Assembly (NCBI RefSeq): GCF_030373245.1 | Contig: NZ_JAUCZF010000009.1 | Span: 124,001 to 188,000 of the forward strand | Length of the DNA stretch: 64,000 bases | Reading direction: 5' to 3' | From: Hydrogenophaga sp. | GTDB lineage: Bacteria; Pseudomonadota; Gammaproteobacteria; Burkholderiales; Burkholderiaceae_C | Part shown: positions 1 to 19,018 of the stretch, in pieces | Position numbering within the stretch: position 1 is the stretch's first letter | How the letters are laid out: each line of letters begins with the position of its first letter | Program-made: the position numbers and the translations under genes | The notes under the pieces: model-generated | The model's input: only the letters and a program-made list of their open reading frames with translations | The model's database searches: none | What the model was told of the DNA's origin: nothing

Positions 1-1
1 A

Positions 2-1204
<1,203 letters not shown>

Positions 1205-1206
1205 AG

Positions 1207-1340
1207 GTTCCCACCCAGGTCGCCGCAGATCCGGCTTTGCCGGTCTGCCAGCGACGCCCCCTTGAGGGGGTGACGCGCGAAGCGCAGCGCAGGGGTGGGC
1301 CAGATTCTTTGTCTTCGGCGCCGCGCAAGCGGTGGGTTTG
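1207..1340. repeat. GC-rich extragenic repeat-like element between fusA and tuf
   Basis: The fusA-tuf spacer holds a structured block. It contains a perfect CCCCC-TTGA-GGGGG hairpin at 1257-1270, followed by a GCGCGAAGCGC-type self-complementary run and a GGGGTGGGCC tail. Similar G5/C5-plus-GCGC blocks are, from memory, common dispersed spacers in Comamonadaceae genomes. Related but not identical blocks appear after rpoC (about 14930-14990) and between boxB and boxA (about 33627-33700). It may act as a processing site or weak terminator. Repeat status needs a genome-wide search. Confidence 0.45.
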
Positions 1341-1408
1341 CTGCCCGTGGCAGCCCGCGCCGGAAACGTTAAACCCACACGGGCCTTGTTCTTTTTGAGG
1401 TATTTCAA

Positions 1409-2599
<1,191 letters not shown>

Positions 2600-2628
2600 T
2601 CGCCGCCCGCTGGGGGGCATAAGCCAGT

Positions 2629-2704
2629 AGGGGTATAGCTCAATTGGCAGAGCGTCGGTCTCCAAAACCGAAGGTTGTAGGTTCGATTCCTACTGCCCCT
2701 GCCA
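2629..2704 (+). tRNA. tRNA-Trp (anticodon CCA)
   Basis: A 76-nt cloverleaf with acceptor stem AGGGGTA/TGCCCCT (one G-U pair), discriminator G and an encoded 3' CCA. The anticodon CCA is at 2662-2664 within TCTCCAAAA. The T arm is GTAGG-TTCGATT-CCTAC. It starts 30 bp after tuf and precedes secE, the classical tuf-tRNA-Trp-secE arrangement, so it is probably released from a tuf read-through transcript. Confidence 0.98.
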
Positions 2705-2749
2705 CCTGATGGAAATCGTTGGGATCTGATCCCCGCCTCAGGTGGTTTT
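2702..2749 (+). terminator. Possible weak terminator or processing hairpin after tRNA-Trp
   Basis: CCACCTGA at 2702-2709 is repeated inverted as TCAGGTGG at 2737-2744 and is followed by TTTTC. The left arm starts in the tRNA's own CCA tail. The 27-nt loop is long for an intrinsic terminator, so partial termination or 3' processing is as likely. Confidence 0.4.
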
Positions 2750-2846
2750 CAAGCCCGCCGAAGTCGTCAAGACCTCTGGTGGGCTTGCGTGTCTCAAGCA
2801 GCAGCGCTTCGAGTGCGCGTTTTTGTTAAGCATTGTCTGGAAATTC

Positions 2847-3230
2847 ATGGCCACCTCCGAAGTACAAACCGTCAACAGCAGCGCCGACAAGGCCAAGCTG
2901 GCTGCCGCCGTGCTGCTGCTGGTCGCGGGTTTTGTCGGCTATTACCTGCTCGCGGGCCAGGGTTCGTTGGTGCGCGTGGGTGTGCTGCTGGGCGCCATCG
3001 TGGCCGCCATCGTGGCCTTTGCCGTGTCCGAACCAGGCCGTCAGCTGATCGCCTTTGCTCGCGATTCCTGGCGCGAAACCAAGAAGGTGGTCTGGCCGGC
3101 TCGCAAAGAAGCGATGCAGATGACCGCTTATGTGTTCGCCTTCGTGTTCGTGATGGCGTTGTTTTTGTGGTTGACTGACAAGACCCTGGAATGGGTGCTG
3201 TTCGACCTTGTCCTGGGCTGGAGAAATTAA
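2847..3230 (+). CDS. secE: Preprotein translocase subunit SecE
   Basis: SecE is the essential inner-membrane subunit that clamps SecY in the SecYEG export channel. The frame is open from 2742, but the ATG at 2847 gives a conventional 127-residue protein (MATSEVQT...). The three-helix proteobacterial form is visible: two N-terminal hydrophobic segments (about residues 18-35 and 42-58), then the cytosolic amphipathic segment [16 protein letters not shown] with the conserved KKVVWP signature, then the final transmembrane helix. The stop codon TAA overlaps the nusG ATG (TAATG), so the two genes are translationally coupled. Confidence 0.95.
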   Translation: MATSEVQTVNSSADKAKLAAAVLLLVAGFVGYYLLAGQGSLVRVGVLLGAIVAAIVAFAVSEPGRQLIAFARDSWRETKKVVWPARKEAMQMTAYVFAFVFVMALFLWLTDKTLEWVLFDLVLGWRN

Positions 3231-3805
3231 TGAGTGACCATCAAAGCCCAGTGACCGACGGCGTGGCTGCCGAAGGCATGCGCTGGTATGTCGTGCACGC
3301 CTACTCCGGCATGGAGAAGGCGGCCGAACGCAATATCGTCGAGCGCATCAACCGGGCCGGCATGCAAGACAAGTTTGGCCGCATCCTGGTGCCGACCGAA
3401 GAGGTGGTCGAGGTCAAGAACGGCCAGAAGCGAACCACCGAGCGCAAGTTCTTCCCTGGCTACGTGCTGGTGGAAATGGTGATGGATGACGACACCTGGC
3501 ACCTGGTCAAGCATACCAACAAGGTCACCGGCTTTGTTGGTGGCGCCAAGAACCGCCCGGCGCCGATCTCCGAGGAAGACGTTCAGAAGATCGTCAACCA
3601 AATGCAGGAAGGCACGGACAAACCGCGTCACAAGGTCGAGTTTGTCGTGGGCGAGTATGTCCGCGTCAAGGAAGGTCCGTTCACCGACTTCAACGGCACG
3701 GTCGAAGAAGTCAATTACGAGAAAAGCAAGATGCGGGTGTCGGTGACCATTTTTGGTCGTGCCACGCCGGTTGAGCTCGAGTTTGGTCAGGTCGAAAAAG
3801 CCTGA
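3230..3805 (+). CDS. nusG: Transcription termination/antitermination factor NusG
   Basis: NusG binds the RNA polymerase clamp, suppresses pausing and links polymerase to Rho or to the ribosome. The start is the ATG at 3230, which shares its A with the secE stop, giving 191 residues (MSDHQSPV...). The NGN domain begins at [19 protein letters not shown] and contains the [10 protein letters not shown] strand. The C-terminal KOW domain begins around [17 protein letters not shown]. The length is slightly above the E. coli protein because of a short N-terminal extension. A 118-bp spacer with a hairpin separates it from rplK. Confidence 0.98.
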   Translation: MSDHQSPVTDGVAAEGMRWYVVHAYSGMEKAAERNIVERINRAGMQDKFGRILVPTEEVVEVKNGQKRTTERKFFPGYVLVEMVMDDDTWHLVKHTNKVTGFVGGAKNRPAPISEEDVQKIVNQMQEGTDKPRHKVEFVVGEYVRVKEGPFTDFNGTVEEVNYEKSKMRVSVTIFGRATPVELEFGQVEKA

Positions 3806-3818
3806 TCTTTATCGTGAC

Positions 3819-3843
3819 GCAGGCAGGTCGGCCCGCTGCCTGT
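3819..3843 (+). promoter_or_regulatory. Hairpin in the nusG-rplK spacer (L11 operon leader)
   Basis: CAGGCAG at 3820-3826 pairs with CTGCCTG at 3836-3842 across a 9-nt loop, in the spacer ahead of rplK. In many bacteria this leader carries the L1 binding site for translational feedback on rplK-rplA. The hairpin is visible; its role as the L1 target is an inference. Confidence 0.4.
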
Positions 3844-3923
3844 GGCATTTGTTTCTGAACCGGGTCCCCAATCGCGAGGAGGTTGTCCCTGTGGCAACCG
3901 TCTGCACTCGCAGGAGCTAACTC

Positions 3924-4355
3924 ATGGCGAAAAAAATCGTCGGCTTCATCAAGCTGCAAGTGCCAGCTGGTAAAGCCAATCCCTCTCCCCCGATCGGCCC
4001 GGCGCTGGGTCAGCGCGGCTTGAACATCATGGAGTTCTGCAAGGCGTTCAACGCACAGACCCAGGGTCTCGAGCCCGGTATGCCGATCCCGGTGACCATC
4101 ACCGCCTTCGCGGACAAGAGCTTCACCTTCAAGATGGGGACGCCTCCGGCGACCTACATGATCAAGAAGGCGATCAAGCTCGACAAGGGCTCTTCGGTGC
4201 CCAACAAGAACAAGGTCGGCAAGATCACCCGCGCTCAGCTCGAGGAAATCTGCAAGACCAAGATGAAAGACATGACCGCTGCCGACCTGGACGCCGCTGT
4301 GCGCACCATCGCCGGCTCGGCCCGCTCGATGGGCGTGATTGTGGAGGGCGTGTGA
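3924..4355 (+). CDS. rplK: 50S ribosomal protein L11
   Basis: L11 binds the GTPase-associated region of 23S rRNA and is needed for stringent-response activation of RelA. The 143 residues match the family length. The N-terminal domain begins [23 protein letters not shown] and shows the signature [19 protein letters not shown]. The C-terminal RNA-binding domain has the [14 protein letters not shown]-like end ([15 protein letters not shown]). The start has a GGAG Shine-Dalgarno about 8 bp upstream. The stop TGA is one base before the rplA ATG, so the two are coupled. Confidence 0.99.
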   Translation: MAKKIVGFIKLQVPAGKANPSPPIGPALGQRGLNIMEFCKAFNAQTQGLEPGMPIPVTITAFADKSFTFKMGTPPATYMIKKAIKLDKGSSVPNKNKVGKITRAQLEEICKTKMKDMTAADLDAAVRTIAGSARSMGVIVEGV

Positions 4356-4356
4356 G

Positions 4357-5052
4357 ATGGCCAAACTGACCAAAAAACAGAAAGCCTTCGAAGGCAAGGT
4401 CGACAGCAACAAGCTGTACCCACTGGCTGAGGCGCTGGCCATCATCAAAGAGTGCGCCAACGCCAAATTCGATGAGTCCATCGACGTGGCGGTTCAGCTC
4501 GGTGTGGACGCCAAGAAATCCGATCAGGTGGTGCGCGGCGCCGTCGTGATGCCCAATGGGACCGGCAAGACCAAGCGCGTGGCCGTGTTCGCCCAAGGTG
4601 CCAAAGCCGAAGAAGCCAAGGCCGCTGGGGCCGACGTGGTCGGCATGGACGACCTGGCTGCCGACGTCAAAGCCGGCAAGATGGACTTCGATGTCGTGAT
4701 CGCCTCGCCCGATGCCATGCGCGTCGTCGGCACGCTGGGTCAAATCCTGGGTCCGCGCGGCTTGATGCCCAACCCCAAGGTCGGCACCGTGACGCCCGAT
4801 GTGGCCCAGGCTGTGCGCAACGCCAAGGCTGGTCAGGTGCAGTTCCGCGTCGACAAGGCCGGCATCGTGCACGGCACCATTGGCCGCCGCTCGTTCGACA
4901 GCGACAAGCTCCAAGGCAACCTGGTGGCGCTTCTCGATGCATTGAACAAGGCCAAGCCGGCCACCAGCAAAGGTGTTTACCTGCGCAAGGTGGCGGTGTC
5001 GTCGACCATGGGTGTGGGCGTTCGCGTCGACACGCAGAGCATCTCGGCCTGA
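4357..5052 (+). CDS. rplA: 50S ribosomal protein L1
   Basis: L1 builds the mobile L1 stalk that handles deacylated tRNA at the E site and is the feedback repressor of the L11 operon. The ATG at 4357 follows the rplK stop by one base and gives 231 residues, the usual length. The family signature around [20 protein letters not shown] is intact, as is the C-terminal end [11 protein letters not shown]. An upstream in-frame start at 4339 lies inside rplK and is less likely. Confidence 0.98.
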   Translation: MAKLTKKQKAFEGKVDSNKLYPLAEALAIIKECANAKFDESIDVAVQLGVDAKKSDQVVRGAVVMPNGTGKTKRVAVFAQGAKAEEAKAAGADVVGMDDLAADVKAGKMDFDVVIASPDAMRVVGTLGQILGPRGLMPNPKVGTVTPDVAQAVRNAKAGQVQFRVDKAGIVHGTIGRRSFDSDKLQGNLVALLDALNKAKPATSKGVYLRKVAVSSTMGVGVRVDTQSISA

Positions 5053-5270
5053 TGGCCTGAAAGAATTCGGGAGTCGCATCGTCAGGTGCGACGCCCGGGT
5101 GTGGTGGGTCCGAAGGGCTGGTGTTGTCACCCGACCTGAGGAGCCATCCAAGACCGCTGGTGTCCAAGGGCCTCAAAGCCCAGCGACTTAATGGTGACAA
5201 GCCAGCGCAGATGGCGATCCCGCTGCAGAAGAAACAAGGGTTTCGAAACAGTTGGTCGCTGCAATGAAGC

Positions 5271-5297
5271 GTGCCCCAGGCCTCAGGCCGAGGGCAC
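5271..5297 (+). promoter_or_regulatory. rplJ leader hairpin just upstream of the Shine-Dalgarno
   Basis: The 261-bp rplA-rplJ spacer (5053-5313) ends in an interrupted hairpin. The outer stem is GTGCCC (5271-5276)/GGGCAC (5292-5297), with a 2x2 internal loop CA/GA, and the inner stem is GGCCT/AGGCC around a single C (5279-5289). GGAG lies a few bases downstream and the TTG start follows. Feedback by the L10-(L12)4 complex on the rplJL leader is known in enterobacteria. Assigning this hairpin to that control is an inference. No promoter could be picked out of the spacer with confidence. Confidence 0.5.
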
Positions 5298-5313
5298 TTT
5301 GAAGGAGTAGACC

Positions 5314-5841
5314 TTGAGTCTGAATCGCAGTGAGAAAGAAGCGGTCATTTCCGAAGTGACCAGCCTCGCCGCTAAAGCTCAAACGCTCGTGATGGCGGAG
5401 TACCGTGGCATCACGGTCGCGAACATGGACAAATTGCGCGTGGCAGCACGCAGCAGCGGTGTGAGCCTGAGTGTGTTGAAAAACACCCTGGCACGCCGCG
5501 CTGTGGCTGGCAGCTCGTTTGAAGTGGGCGCCGACCAGATGACCGGTCCGCTGATCTATGGCTTCTCCGAAGACGCCGTGGCTGCCGCGAAAGTGGTGGC
5601 CGAATTCGCGAAAACCAACGACAAGCTGGTGATTCGCGGTGGTGTCTACGGTGGCAAAGTCCTGGACGTCGAGGGCGTGAAGCAGCTGGCCAGCATTCCA
5701 TCCAAGGAAGTGCTGCTGGCCCAGCTGTGTGGCTTGCTGATGTCGCCCATGTCCCGCACCGCCGTGGTGCTGGGTGCGCTGGCGGCGAAAAAAGGCGAAG
5801 GCGCTGCCCCCGCGGCAGCCGAGGAGCCCGCTGCCGCCTGA
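5314..5841 (+). CDS. rplJ: 50S ribosomal protein L10
   Basis: L10 anchors the L7/L12 dimers to the ribosomal stalk. Translation starts at TTG: the protein [15 protein letters not shown]... begins exactly where the family begins, with GGAG about 8-11 bp upstream. The next in-frame ATG (5392, MAEYRGI) would delete the conserved first helix. The 175 residues are typical for betaproteobacteria, ending in an Ala/Pro-rich tail ([13 protein letters not shown]). The N-terminal rRNA-binding domain includes MAEYRGITV and [10 protein letters not shown] weak start codon here fits the tight dosage control of stalk proteins. Confidence 0.97.
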   Translation: MSLNRSEKEAVISEVTSLAAKAQTLVMAEYRGITVANMDKLRVAARSSGVSLSVLKNTLARRAVAGSSFEVGADQMTGPLIYGFSEDAVAAAKVVAEFAKTNDKLVIRGGVYGGKVLDVEGVKQLASIPSKEVLLAQLCGLLMSPMSRTAVVLGALAAKKGEGAAPAAAEEPAAA

Positions 5842-5883
5842 AGGCGCAGCGAGCTTGTTTCAACCAATTGTTAGGAAATCAAA

Positions 5884-6261
5884 ATGGCATTCGATAAAGA
5901 CGCATTTCTGACCTCGCTGGACAGCATGACGGTCATGGAACTCAACGACCTGGTGAAAGCCATCGAAGAGAAGTTTGGTGTGAGCGCAGCTGCGATGGCA
6001 GCACCCGCAGCGGGTGGCGGCGGTGGCGCAGCCGCTGCGGCCGAAGAGAAGACCGAGTTCAACGTCGTGCTGCTGGAAGCCGGCGCCAACAAGGTCTCGG
6101 TCATCAAGGCTGTGCGCGAAATCACCGGTCTGGGCCTGAAAGAAGCCAAGGACCTGGTCGATGGCGCACCGAAGAACGTGAAAGAAGCCGTGGCCAAGGC
6201 CGACGCCGACGCCGCTGTGAAGAAGCTGCTCGACGCTGGCGCGAAGGCCGAGCTGAAGTAA
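5884..6261 (+). CDS. rplL: 50S ribosomal protein L7/L12
   Basis: L7/L12 forms the multimeric stalk that recruits translational GTPases. The 125 residues show the N-terminal dimerisation helix ([20 protein letters not shown]), an Ala/Gly-rich hinge around residues 37-55 ([14 protein letters not shown]) and the C-terminal factor-binding domain with [20 protein letters not shown]. An AGGA Shine-Dalgarno lies about 8 bp upstream. It sits 42 bp after rplJ and 260 bp before rpoB, with an attenuator-like hairpin between. Confidence 0.99.
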   Translation: MAFDKDAFLTSLDSMTVMELNDLVKAIEEKFGVSAAAMAAPAAGGGGGAAAAAEEKTEFNVVLLEAGANKVSVIKAVREITGLGLKEAKDLVDGAPKNVKEAVAKADADAAVKKLLDAGAKAELK

Positions 6262-6277
6262 TTCGCCCGGTTTCAGG

Positions 6278-6310
6278 GGCTGGAGCGCTCGTGCAGAGCC
6301 TCCAGCCTTT
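6278..6310 (+). terminator. rplL-rpoB attenuator-type hairpin
   Basis: A perfect 8-bp stem GGCTGGAG (6278-6285)/CTCCAGCC (6300-6307) with a 14-nt loop is followed by only TTT. It lies 16 bp after rplL. Partial termination at this position, which sets the ratio of ribosomal protein to RNA polymerase subunit synthesis, is established in E. coli. The short U run fits partial rather than full termination. Confidence 0.65.
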
Positions 6311-6521
6311 GGTGCTTTCAGAGCACACCCAGCAGCGTGGTCCGCGGACCGCTCTGCTGAGTGTCTTCTGACCCCGACTGCAGAAGACGACTTGGTTCGG
6401 GCCTGTGTGCAATGCACAGGCCGTCCGCCAAGGTTGGTAGAGGCCAACCCACCAAGCATGTCACCGGGTGCGCCCACCCGATTGGCCAGACAGTCGCCGC
6501 AGACCTCAAGCCGGAGATCTC

Positions 6522-10646
<4,125 letters not shown>

Positions 10647-10673
10647 TTCGCCGGCTAGACAAGGATTGAACCC

Positions 10674-14903
<4,230 letters not shown>

Positions 14904-15067
14904 GTTTCGCCCCCGCGCTTCACCGCGGCACGGGGCATTGTTCACCCAAGGGGCTGATGCCCCCTGGGCGGACGGACAGGCAATCGGGCGGCTCCCACGC
15001 TTCGATGCCTCTTAACGCTTAGGCCCTTCGCGTTGTGGCGCTTCAGCGTGCCGCTCATTGCAAAAAA

Positions 15068-15096
15068 GCCCCCGATCGTCTGATCGGGGGCTTTTT
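15068..15096 (+). terminator. Rho-independent terminator after rpoC
   Basis: A perfect 10-bp stem GCCCCCGATC (15068-15077)/GATCGGGGGC (15082-15091) with a GTCT loop is followed by TTTTT. It closes the secE-rpoC transcription block. A flanking A run on the other side would also allow weak function on the opposite strand. Confidence 0.95.
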
Positions 15097-15181
15097 CATG
15101 TGGTGCTGAGCCCTATCTCACGGCGCGAATGCCCCTGGCTGGGCTAGAGTCGCAAGATCGAGGACCGAGAAGGAGAAAACC

Positions 15182-15775
15182 ATGTCTGTGACCCTGTGGG
15201 TGATGCTGGCCGTGTGCCTGGCGGTATTTTTCTGGGCGGTGGGTGCCTACAACCGCCTGGTGCGGCTGAAGAATGCGATTGCAAATGCGTTTGGCCAGAT
15301 CGACGTGCAGCTCAAGCGGCGCTACGACCTGATCCCCAACCTCGTCGAGGTGGCGCGAAAGTACCTGGCGCACGAATCTGAAACGCTGGAGGCGGTGATC
15401 GCTGCGCGCAACCAGGCGCGCACTGCCGAACAGGCTGCAGCCGCCAGTCCACTCAACGCGGGTGCGCTTGGCGCGCTGGCCGGTGCGGAGCAGTTGCTCG
15501 GTGGCGCCCTGGGGCGGTTGTTTGCGGTGGCCGAGGCCTACCCCGATCTCAAGGCCGACCAGACCATGCGCGAGCTCAGCGAAGAGCTGGCCAGCACGGA
15601 AAACCGCATCGGGTTTGCGCGCCAGGCCTACAACGACCACGTGCTGGAGTTCAACGACGCGGCGGCGCAGTTCCCCACGCTGATCGTTGCGCGCCTGTTC
15701 ACCTTCCTGCCGCAGGACATGCTCGCTTCCACCACCAGCGAGGTCGAACGCGCGCCGGTCAAGGTGGCGTTCTGA
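15182..15775 (+). CDS. LemA family protein
   Basis: A LemA-family membrane protein: one N-terminal transmembrane segment (about residues 4-22, LWVMLAVCLAVFFWAVG), then the long helical domain. Family hallmarks are visible: YNRLVRLKNAIANAFGQIDVQLKRRYDLIPNLVEVARKYLAHE and the AYPDLKADQTMRELSEELASTENRI block. The length of 197 is typical. The molecular function of LemA is not settled, but in many genomes it is paired with an M48 protease or a TPM-domain protein, as here. A purine-rich AGGAGAAAA precedes the ATG. Confidence 0.9.
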   Translation: MSVTLWVMLAVCLAVFFWAVGAYNRLVRLKNAIANAFGQIDVQLKRRYDLIPNLVEVARKYLAHESETLEAVIAARNQARTAEQAAAASPLNAGALGALAGAEQLLGGALGRLFAVAEAYPDLKADQTMRELSEELASTENRIGFARQAYNDHVLEFNDAAAQFPTLIVARLFTFLPQDMLASTTSEVERAPVKVAF

Positions 15776-15828
15776 GCGCGTGACCTTTCGGCCCACCCTG
15801 TTCGTCCGCGCAGGCTGACGGGATTTCG

Positions 15829-16887
15829 ATGCTGATCTTCGAGTCCCAGCGCGACGCCCGTGGCGAGACGCGCAAGTTGCTGCTGGCGTTTGCACTGACC
15901 GTGCTCCTGCTGGTGCTGCTGGTCAACGCGGCGCTGGCGTTGGCCTGGGGCCTCACCTGGGGTTTCTGGATGCCGGGGGAGCTGTCCTTGCCCAGGCATT
16001 TCATTGCGGTGAACACGATGGTGGTGCTGCTGTTCGTGCTGGGAGGCTGGTGGGTCGAAACCTCTCGCCTGGCCAGCGGAGGGGGCCAGCGCCTGGCCGA
16101 GCAACTGGGCGCGCGCCCGGCTCAGCCCTCTGGCCATTTCGACGAGCAGCGCTTTGCGAACATCGTCGACGAGATGGCCGTCTCGTCTGGCCTGAGGCGA
16201 CCAAAGGCCATGGTGATGGCACGCGACGCCGGTATCAACGCCTTTGCTGCGGGCTGGAGCGCCGACGATTCGGTGGTGACCGTCACTCAGGGCGCGCTCG
16301 ACCACCTCACGCGCGACGAACTGCAAGGCCTCGTGGCGCACGAGTTCAGCCACATCGTCGAGGGCGACACCCGGCTCAACATGCGGCTGATCGGTATGGT
16401 GTTTGGACTGGAAATGCTTTACCGCATGGGTCAGCACATGGCCCAGCCCGGCACCCACGACCGACGCATGGCCGCCGCGCTGCTCGGCTTCGCGCTCATG
16501 GGTGCGGGCTGGCTGGGCTGGCTGGCTGGCCACGCGCTGCAGGCGGCGGTGTCGCGCCAGCGCGAGTACCTCGCCGATGCGCGAGCGGTGCAATGGACGC
16601 GCAACCGCGATGGCCTGGGCGGCGTGCTGCGCAAGGTGCTGAGCCAGCGGAGCGATGGCCTGGTGTCAAGGCGCATCGGATCGCATGTGCAGCACATGCT
16701 GCTGATTTCTGATCACGAAGACCCCGTGGCCGACTGGCTCGACTCCCACCCCACGCTGGAGCAGCGCATTCGCCGCATCTACGGCCGCGCGATGGGGCCG
16801 CTGCCGCTGGCCAAAGAGACGCCAGAAGCGCCGCAGCCGCCGGTCAACCCGCGAGACGCCGACGGGCCAGGCTGGACGCTGGTCTGA
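15829..16887 (+). CDS. M48 family membrane metallopeptidase (HtpX-like)
   Basis: A zinc-dependent membrane endopeptidase related to HtpX, likely acting in inner-membrane quality control. It has two N-terminal transmembrane helices (about residues 20-45 and 60-80). The zinc motif HEFSH (in LVAHEFSHIVEGD) is followed by further membrane segments and the third ligand region REYLADARAVQWTRN. The 352 residues fit the long HtpX-like class. It starts 53 bp after the LemA gene, so the two probably form an operon. The Pro-rich C-terminus (residues 310-345) is not conserved in HtpX. Substrates are unknown. Confidence 0.88.
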   Translation: MLIFESQRDARGETRKLLLAFALTVLLLVLLVNAALALAWGLTWGFWMPGELSLPRHFIAVNTMVVLLFVLGGWWVETSRLASGGGQRLAEQLGARPAQPSGHFDEQRFANIVDEMAVSSGLRRPKAMVMARDAGINAFAAGWSADDSVVTVTQGALDHLTRDELQGLVAHEFSHIVEGDTRLNMRLIGMVFGLEMLYRMGQHMAQPGTHDRRMAAALLGFALMGAGWLGWLAGHALQAAVSRQREYLADARAVQWTRNRDGLGGVLRKVLSQRSDGLVSRRIGSHVQHMLLISDHEDPVADWLDSHPTLEQRIRRIYGRAMGPLPLAKETPEAPQPPVNPRDADGPGWTLV

Positions 16888-16944
16888 ATTGAGCGCCTCC
16901 TGAGCGACACTCGCAGGCTTGCGCACTCGATCAACCCGCCTGCT

Positions 16945-18315
16945 TTGAATACCCCTGTCCCCTCCGATACCGCCGTCTCCCGGCTGACCCCCAGTCTTGC
17001 TACCCAGCTTCACCACACCGCGCGCTGCGTGCTGGCGGTGGAGCAAGGCCATTCGCTGAGCGAAATCCTGCCCCAGGTGGCCGCTGACCTGCGCCCTGGC
17101 GTGCAGGCCCTTACTTTCCATGTATTGCGCAGACTCGGCACCTGCCGGGCACTGGTGGCTCGCCTGGCCCCGCGCAAGCCCGATCCTGCCGTACGTGCCA
17201 TGCTGTGTTGCGCGGTGGCGCTGCTCGTCGATGAGCCCGGGGTCGAGCCCGCAACCACTGCCGCGCTGTACCCGCCTCACACGGTGGTCAACCAGGCGGT
17301 GGAGGCGGTGCGGCAGCAGCGCAGCACCCAGCGCGCGGCGGCGTTTGTGAACGCTTGCCTGCGCCGCCTGCTGCGCGAGCGCGACGCACTGATGCAGGCA
17401 GTGAGCGCCGACGTCGAGGCGCGGTGGAACCACCCGAGCTGGTGGGTGGAGCTGCTGCAGCGCGACCACCCGGACCACTGGCAGGCGATTTTGCAGGCCA
17501 ACAACCTGCCCGGCCCCATGACGCTGCGCGTCAACCGGCGCCTGACCGATGTGGCGAGCTACCAGCAAGCCTTGCTGGCCCTGGGCATGCCCGCGCGCCG
17601 GGTGGGCGACGATGGACTGGAGCTGGAGGCGCCGCAACCCGTGGACCGCCTGCCGGGATTTGCCGATGGACTTTGCTCGGTGCAGGACGCCGCCGCCCAG
17701 CTGGCTGCGCCCCTGCTGCTGGCCGGGCGCGAGGGGCTGGCCGGTGCGCGTGTGCTCGATGCCTGCGCGGCGCCTGGTGGCAAGACCGCGCACCTGCTGG
17801 AGCGCGCCGATCTGGACCTGCTCGCGCTGGACCTGGACCCGAAGCGCTGTAACCGCGTGACCGACACCTTGAAGCGCCTGCGGTTGCACGCCGAGGTGCG
17901 CACGGCCGACGCCGCTCACCCCGCTGGCTGGTGGGATGGTCGCCCCTTCGATGCCATCTTGCTCGATGCGCCGTGCACCGCTTCGGGCATCGTGCGTCGC
18001 CACCCCGACGTGCGCTGGCTGCGCCGCGCGAGCGATGTGGCCCAGCTCGCCGCGGTGCAGCAGCAGCTGCTCGAGGCCCTTTGGCCGCTGGTCAAACCGG
18101 GTGGTAGGCTGGTCTACGCCACCTGCTCGGTCTTCCGCACCGAGGGTTCAGGTCAGGTCACGTCGTTCCTTGAGCGCCACACCGAGGCGGTTTTGTGGCC
18201 CTCGCCCGGGCATTTGCTGCCGGGAAATGTCGGCGACCCGGCAGGGTTCCACGACAATGAACCAGGTGGACCCGACGGCTTTTTTTACGCCCGCATCGAC
18301 AAGGCTCTGGCCTGA
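16945..18315 (+). CDS. rsmB: 16S rRNA (cytosine(967)-C(5))-methyltransferase
   Basis: RsmB methylates C967 of 16S rRNA with S-adenosylmethionine. The N-terminal third is a NusB-like RNA-binding domain and the C-terminal half is a Rossmann methyltransferase with DACAAPGGKTAHLLE (SAM binding), DAPCTASGIVRRHPD and YATCSVF. The two Cys residues in PCT and TCS are the expected catalytic pair. The first usable start is TTG at 16945 (MNTPVPSD...); no ATG occurs in the first 100 codons, and the upstream frame closes at the stop of the preceding protease. The 456 residues are somewhat long. It overlaps or abuts the DUF4390 gene. Confidence 0.92.
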   Translation: MNTPVPSDTAVSRLTPSLATQLHHTARCVLAVEQGHSLSEILPQVAADLRPGVQALTFHVLRRLGTCRALVARLAPRKPDPAVRAMLCCAVALLVDEPGVEPATTAALYPPHTVVNQAVEAVRQQRSTQRAAAFVNACLRRLLRERDALMQAVSADVEARWNHPSWWVELLQRDHPDHWQAILQANNLPGPMTLRVNRRLTDVASYQQALLALGMPARRVGDDGLELEAPQPVDRLPGFADGLCSVQDAAAQLAAPLLLAGREGLAGARVLDACAAPGGKTAHLLERADLDLLALDLDPKRCNRVTDTLKRLRLHAEVRTADAAHPAGWWDGRPFDAILLDAPCTASGIVRRHPDVRWLRRASDVAQLAAVQQQLLEALWPLVKPGGRLVYATCSVFRTEGSGQVTSFLERHTEAVLWPSPGHLLPGNVGDPAGFHDNEPGGPDGFFYARIDKALA

Positions 18316-18322
18316 GGTGATC

Positions 18323-19018
18323 GTGCGCGCTGCCGCTCGGTGGCCGGCCAGGTGGCTGCGAGCCAGCCTGGCGCTGTGGCTGTGTCTGGGCGCCTGGCTG
18401 CCGGCACACGCCACCGACCCCACCGTCGAGCAAATCGGCCTGCAGCGCTCGGCCGACGGGCTGTACCTCTCGGCCCGCTTGCAGCTCGCCCCCAGCGCCC
18501 CGGTGGAAGACGCGCTGCTGCGCGGTGTGCCGCTGTACTTCGTCTGGCAGGTCGACGTCCTGCGCGACCGCTGGTATTGGACCGACAAGCGGGTGGCCAG
18601 CACACAGCGCACCCTGCGCCTGATCTACCAGCCGCTGACCCGGCGCTGGCGGGTCAGCGTGTCCAACGATCCCGAGGCCGCACGCGGTGGCGCCGGGCTG
18701 CAGTACGCGCTGCACCAGAATTTCGACAGCCTGCCCGATGCCCTGGCCGGCGTGAGTCGCGTCTCACGCTGGCGCATCTCGGATGCGTCGAGTCTGGCCG
18801 CTGGCGGCGACCAGCGGGTCGAGGTGGCTTTCCGGCTCGACCTCACCTTGCTGCCGCGCCCGTTCCAGATCGGCATGGCCAATCAGCCCGAGTGGCTGGT
18901 CGAATTCAGCCGCCGGCTCGACGTGCCTGCCACCATCGAACCCGAGGCGCCGCCAGCGCCTCCAACGCCGCCGGACGAGGTCAAGCTTCAAGAATCGGCC
19001 AGCGAGAGTGGGCGCTGA
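18323..19018 (+). CDS. DUF4390 domain-containing exported protein
   Basis: A conserved betaproteobacterial protein of unknown function, found between rsmB and ntrY. Start candidates are GTG at 18317 and GTG at 18323, both just after the rsmB stop. Either leads into a signal peptide (RWLRASLALWLCLGAWLPAHA) with likely cleavage after AHA. The mature part is beta-rich (PLYFVWQVDVLRDRWYWTDK, LIYQPLTRRWRVS) and ends in a Pro-rich tail. Its last codons overlap the start of the ntrY-like kinase, so the three genes probably form one transcript. A periplasmic partner role for the kinase is possible but unproven. Confidence 0.8.
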   Translation: MRAAARWPARWLRASLALWLCLGAWLPAHATDPTVEQIGLQRSADGLYLSARLQLAPSAPVEDALLRGVPLYFVWQVDVLRDRWYWTDKRVASTQRTLRLIYQPLTRRWRVSVSNDPEAARGGAGLQYALHQNFDSLPDALAGVSRVSRWRISDASSLAAGGDQRVEVAFRLDLTLLPRPFQIGMANQPEWLVEFSRRLDVPATIEPEAPPAPPTPPDEVKLQESASESGR

